Shown piece after piece: positions 14,824-17,229 of a stretch of DNA of 17,229 nucleotides. Source of the DNA: Clostridium sp. UBA3947 (GTDB lineage: Bacteria > Bacillota > Clostridia > Clostridiales > Clostridiaceae); assembly GCA_002385545.1 (NCBI GenBank), contig DGDR01000189.1, positions 14,086 through 31,314 on the forward strand, read 5' to 3'. Position 1 is the stretch's first letter. Each line of letters opens with the position of its first letter. The notes under the pieces were generated by a model. That model made no database searches. It was not told the DNA's origin and saw only the letters and a list, made by a program, of their open reading frames with translations. The translations under genes and the position numbers were made by a program.

Positions 14824-14864
14824 AAGAAACTTGTTCATAGCCAATGGCTAGGAACAAGTTTCTT
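14824..14864. terminator. Long near-perfect hairpin, likely bidirectional terminator
   Basis: AAGAAACTTGTTC (14824-14836) pairs with GAACAAGTTTCTT (14852-14864); after one A-G mismatch the stem continues TAGCC/GGCTA around an AAT loop. It lies between converging genes (the DUF3892 gene and the 54-codon gene ending at 14867). Both strands lack a clean T-run, so release efficiency is uncertain; it could also be an RNA-stability element. Confidence 0.65.
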
Positions 14865-14866
14865 GA

Positions 14867-15031
14867 TTATTTCATCCCCGAATTTCTGAAGTCATTTTTT
14901 AAAGCATTGCTGTATGCCTCACTTTTAAGCTCTTCTGATGCATTTTCACCTAAATTGTCATTGAAAAATTCTACATCACTTTTATTGTTTATTTCTTTGT
15001 TGGCCTTTTGCTTACTATGTTTACTCTTCAT
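14867..15031 (-). CDS. 54-residue small protein downstream of cotJC
   Basis: The frame runs ATG (15029-15031) to TAA (14867-14869). The product begins MKSKHSKQKANKEINNKS, is basic at the start, acidic in the middle (EFFNDNLGENASEELKSE) and ends RNSGMK. AAAGGAG lies seven bases before the ATG, which is strong support for a real gene. It is hydrophilic throughout and has no membrane span. I recognise no family. It starts 96 bases after cotJC ends, on the same strand, and I see no clear terminator between them, so it may be read with the coat operon; a spore role is only inference. A hairpin follows immediately at 14824-14864. Confidence 0.75.
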   Translation of the reverse strand: MKSKHSKQKANKEINNKSDVEFFNDNLGENASEELKSEAYSNALKNDFRNSGMK

Positions 15032-15126
15032 TAATATGCTCCTTTCATTAATGTCTTCATCCTTAGTATTTGCATTTATTTTTAATTTAATAGCTAAAAT
15101 TATGGTTTTAAGGCCAATTGAATAAG

Positions 15127-15726
15127 CTATTTCATAAAGTCTGGCTTAGGCATTACAAATAAATGTGGTTCCTGCAAATAATCCTGTACTATTCTTAAAG
15201 CCTCACCAAACCTTTGATAATGAACCACTTCTCTTTCTCTTAGAAACTTTAAAGGCTCTATTACATCTGGATCGTCAGCCATATTAATGAGCCATTCATA
15301 GGTAGCTCTTGCCTTTTGTTCAGCTGCCAAATCCTCTGTAAGGTCTACTACTGGATTACCTTTAACAGCTATATATTCGGCAGTAAAAGGATTTCCAGCT
15401 GCACTTTGTGGATATACTCCTCTATCGTGGTCTACGTAATAAGCATCTAATCCTTCTTTTTTAAGCTCTTCTAAGCTTGCTCCCTTCACCAACTGATTAA
15501 CCATAGCACCAATTATCTCTAGGTGTGCCAATTCCTCTGTCCCAATATCATTTAGTGTAGCTATAGCTTGAGGTGTTACCATGGAAAATCTTTGGCTCAA
15601 ATATCTTAAGGATGCTGCCAACTCTCCATCGGGACCACCATATTGTGTGATAATAAGCTTAGCCATCCTTGGATTAGGATTTTTTATTTTTACGGGATAC
15701 TGCAACTTTTTCTCATAGGTCCACAT
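15127..15726 (-). CDS. cotJC: CotJC, manganese catalase-like spore coat protein
   Basis: The 199-residue product has the dimanganese catalase core. The five metal ligands of the Lactobacillus plantarum enzyme (E35, E66, H69, E148, H181) find matches with the same spacings at Glu35, Glu65, His68, Glu136 and His169, so the metal site looks complete and peroxide breakdown is plausible. It is shorter than secreted manganese catalases, as usual for CotJC, and begins MWTYEKKLQYPVKI. The protein sits in or near the spore coat. GGAGGT precedes the ATG; the start lies three bases after the cotJB stop. It is the last gene of cotJABC, which in Bacillus is expressed in the mother cell under sigma-E. Confidence 0.96.
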   Translation of the reverse strand: MWTYEKKLQYPVKIKNPNPRMAKLIITQYGGPDGELAASLRYLSQRFSMVTPQAIATLNDIGTEELAHLEIIGAMVNQLVKGASLEELKKEGLDAYYVDHDRGVYPQSAAGNPFTAEYIAVKGNPVVDLTEDLAAEQKARATYEWLINMADDPDVIEPLKFLREREVVHYQRFGEALRIVQDYLQEPHLFVMPKPDFMK

Positions 15727-15729
15727 TGA

Positions 15730-16014
15730 TTATTTAACCTCCCTACTTAATGTTGGATTAGCTTCATATTCCCATGGCCAAGGTTCCTTTATCCACTGCC
15801 AAGGATAAGAACTAGTTGAGCCTTGTGATATTGGTCCATATAGCCTTTCATAGCTTTCCCTCAACATCTTAGATTGCATTGCAAAAGAATTGTACTTTGC
15901 AAGGGCATCCTTGTCCATAGGATGAGTATTTAAATATAAGTTAAGATCAACAACCATAAAATCTATTGCCATTATTTGCTCTAATAATTCCAGCTTCTTT
16001 TTATCATCGCTCAT
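15730..16014 (-). CDS. cotJB: CotJB spore coat protein
   Basis: The 94-residue product has the CotJB features: a helical start (LLEQIMAIDFMVVDLNLYL), the THPMDKDALAKYN turn and a Trp/Pro-rich end (YPWQWIKEPWPWEYE). In Bacillus, CotJB works with CotJA and CotJC in the spore coat. GGAGGG lies ten bases before the ATG, and cotJA ends 12 bases upstream. The length matches the family. Confidence 0.95.
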   Translation of the reverse strand: MSDDKKKLELLEQIMAIDFMVVDLNLYLNTHPMDKDALAKYNSFAMQSKMLRESYERLYGPISQGSTSSYPWQWIKEPWPWEYEANPTLSREVK

Positions 16015-16026
16015 ATCATTACCCTC

Positions 16027-16254
16027 CTACCTATTTTTATCTGGAGATTTATATTTTTTCTCCTTGCTTTCATAAGGGCTATAAAGTTCTGGGAATATGG
16101 TTCCTCTTTTTAAGGCTTCTATTGGAGAGAATATACTGCACATTTTTTGAAAGGGTACATAAGCCCTAGCTAATCTTACGTCTTTTATTGTAGTTTCTTG
16201 GGGAATGCAATTTCCCATATGGTAGCTAACATTATGCTTCACATTGTCAGCCAT
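16027..16254 (-). CDS. cotJA: CotJA spore coat protein
   Basis: The 75-residue product shows the CotJA pattern: ARAYVPFQKMCSIFSPIEAL (29-48) followed by KRGTIFPELYSPY. It is the first gene of the coat operon. AGGAGGAAGG lies just upstream of the ATG. I could not find a clear sigma-E -10 (CATANNNT) in 16255-16400, so the promoter remains undefined. The divergent gene starts at 16482. Confidence 0.94.
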   Translation of the reverse strand: MADNVKHNVSYHMGNCIPQETTIKDVRLARAYVPFQKMCSIFSPIEALKRGTIFPELYSPYESKEKKYKSPDKNR

Positions 16255-16433
16255 CGTTAATCCTTCCTCCTTATTGGTTGTTCACACACTTCCATCATAT
16301 TCCCTTATAGTCTATTTGCTACACAAAATATAAATTAATTATTAAATTTCAATTTATAGCTTAAATTTATAATTACTGTAATAAAAAAGAAGGAAAAACA
16401 AGTTTTCATATAGAAATTATATATATGGATAGC

Positions 16434-16469
16434 ATTTGATGCATAGAAATTGGATTTGATACGTAGAAA
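16434..16469 (+). repeat. Two 16-bp direct repeats upstream of the sensor gene
   Basis: ATTTGATGCATAGAAA (16434-16449) and ATTTGATACGTAGAAA (16454-16469) differ at two positions and start 20 bases apart, about two helical turns. A looser third copy (CATATAGAAAT) lies at 16407-16417. The second copy overlaps the ribosome binding site GAAAGGAG. Binding sites for a regulator, or a leader feature, are possible. The rest of 16255-16481 shows only AT-rich sequence. Confidence 0.4.
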
Positions 16470-16481
16470 GGAGCACTTCTT

Positions 16482-17229
16482 ATGTTATCTAAAATCACAG
16501 CAGCATATAAATCAAATACAGGCTTTACTTTAATTGAGAAATTAGGAATGATAGCTTTTCTTTCTGGTCTTTTATTTTTTGTGGCTTATAAGGACTTTGA
16601 TATTTTTCATAGATTAGTTGGTTTTGCTTGCGGCATTATGGCTACTTGTATGTTAATAATTTCCCTTTATACTATCGATATTTCTGAAAACATTAATGTA
16701 AACTTTATTGGCTTAACCTATGGATTTTCTGGTGTTTTCCAATTTGTCCAGGCATTATATTCCCCTGATAGTAGTATTATCTTGGGCTTTTCCTTATGTT
16801 CTACAGTATTTCAATGGATCCTAGTTATATTTGTTTTATCAAAAAAAGCTTTAAAAATTAACATTAAAATCTTATTTTACCTATATACTTTATTAAGTAT
16901 ATTATTATTTACCTTAGTATCACTGTTGCCTATTAGCCACTATACCATTACTAATGGCAATTTCCCATTAGTTTTCAAAATACCTTCATTACTAACTATA
17001 TTACCCTTTACTATATGCCTTATTAGGATAATAAAGGCAAATAACCAAATTAACTCTTTTTCTAAGAAGCATTTATTAACTTATTGTTCATTAATAATCT
17101 TATTAAACATATTTATATTAATAGATATTAATAGCTTAGAAATTCATTTATCTATAGGCCATATAATTAAAATAGCTACATTAGTTCCAATCTTTTTTTT
17201 GATAACTGAAAACGCTTTTAAGCAACCCT
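16482..17229 (+). CDS. MASE3-like membrane sensor protein, 5' part
   Basis: The frame opens at ATG 16482 (GAAAGGAG eight bases before) and has no stop through the window end, giving 249 residues of an incomplete protein. About seven or eight hydrophobic segments are visible, beginning near residues 20-37, 45-65, 76-93, 100-121, 127-148, 160-185, 195-215 and 225-240. The stretch NFIGLTYGFSGVFQFVQAL resembles the LGxxYLFxGxxDLLHTL signature of MASE3, a membrane sensor domain placed ahead of histidine kinase, PAS or GGDEF domains. A signalling output domain would be expected beyond the window. The match is distant, so the family call is moderate. Confidence 0.65.
   Translation, partial: MLSKITAAYKSNTGFTLIEKLGMIAFLSGLLFFVAYKDFDIFHRLVGFACGIMATCMLIISLYTIDISENINVNFIGLTYGFSGVFQFVQALYSPDSSIILGFSLCSTVFQWILVIFVLSKKALKINIKILFYLYTLLSILLFTLVSLLPISHYTITNGNFPLVFKIPSLLTILPFTICLIRIIKANNQINSFSKKHLLTYCSLIILLNIFILIDINSLEIHLSIGHIIKIATLVPIFFLITENAFKQP

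Noticed and set aside
15040..15110. CATAATTT as a sporulation-type -10 upstream of the 54-codon gene
   Set aside because: It fits CATANNNT, but the expected -35 element is missing at 16-18 bases and the sequence is AT-rich, so chance is likely.
14844..15125. A rightward 93-codon frame opposite the small gene after cotJC
   Set aside because: It lies antisense to the 54-codon gene, overlaps the terminator hairpin at its start and has no ribosome binding site. The hydrophobic translation is typical of an antisense shadow in AT-rich DNA.
16255..16400. Sigma-E promoter for cotJABC
   Set aside because: No CATANNNT-type -10 element is present on the minus strand here, so I did not call a site although sigma-E control is known for this operon in Bacillus.

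Overview
The window comes from a low-GC, spore-forming member of the Clostridia. Most of it is AT-rich, Arg codons are mainly AGA/AGG, ribosome binding sites are strong AGGAGG types, some genes start with TTG or GTG, and a complete cotJABC spore-coat operon is present. I cannot name a genus. No rRNA, tRNA, CRISPR array or insertion sequence was seen. No gene-free stretch exceeds 300 bases; the longest is 2600-2893.

Layout. (1) 1-233: 3' end of an O6-methylguanine-DNA methyltransferase family gene, GC-rich at the window edge. (2) 319-2599, minus strand: a PrcB-domain lipoprotein and, upstream of it, a soluble two-PAS histidine kinase with no response regulator beside it. (3) 2894-6412, minus: a 1172-residue protein with a DUF1643-like N-terminus, TPR-like repeats and two CbxX/CfqX AAA modules, divergent from (4) cvfB (6617-7456). 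(5) 7598-11056: two paralogous secreted TPM-domain genes on either side of a UbiA/MenA-type prenyltransferase; the second TPM gene overlaps a lemA gene by 4 bases. (6) 11188-13459: a small protein-kinase-like gene divergent from a multipass membrane protein (possible GT-C glycosyltransferase); their shared intergenic holds two perfect palindromes. (7) 13575-14739: small conserved-type genes, including a DUF3892 protein. (8) 14867-16254, minus: cotJA-cotJB-cotJC and, downstream, an additional 54-codon gene with a good ribosome binding site. (9) 16482-17229: the 5' part of a multi-membrane-span protein resembling the MASE3 sensor domain, running off the window.

The window looks like ordinary core or semi-core clostridial chromosome rather than a mobile island. 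The parts most worth following up are the unusual AAA fusion protein, a family of four related terminator hairpins (11-13.5 kb and 8.5 kb) that covary at a stem position and include one whose arm encodes the end of a protein, the duplicated TPM genes around the prenyltransferase, and the unlabelled 54-residue gene behind cotJC. Start codons were moved inward for two genes (13901 and 14512) because the ribosome binding sites fit those positions only.
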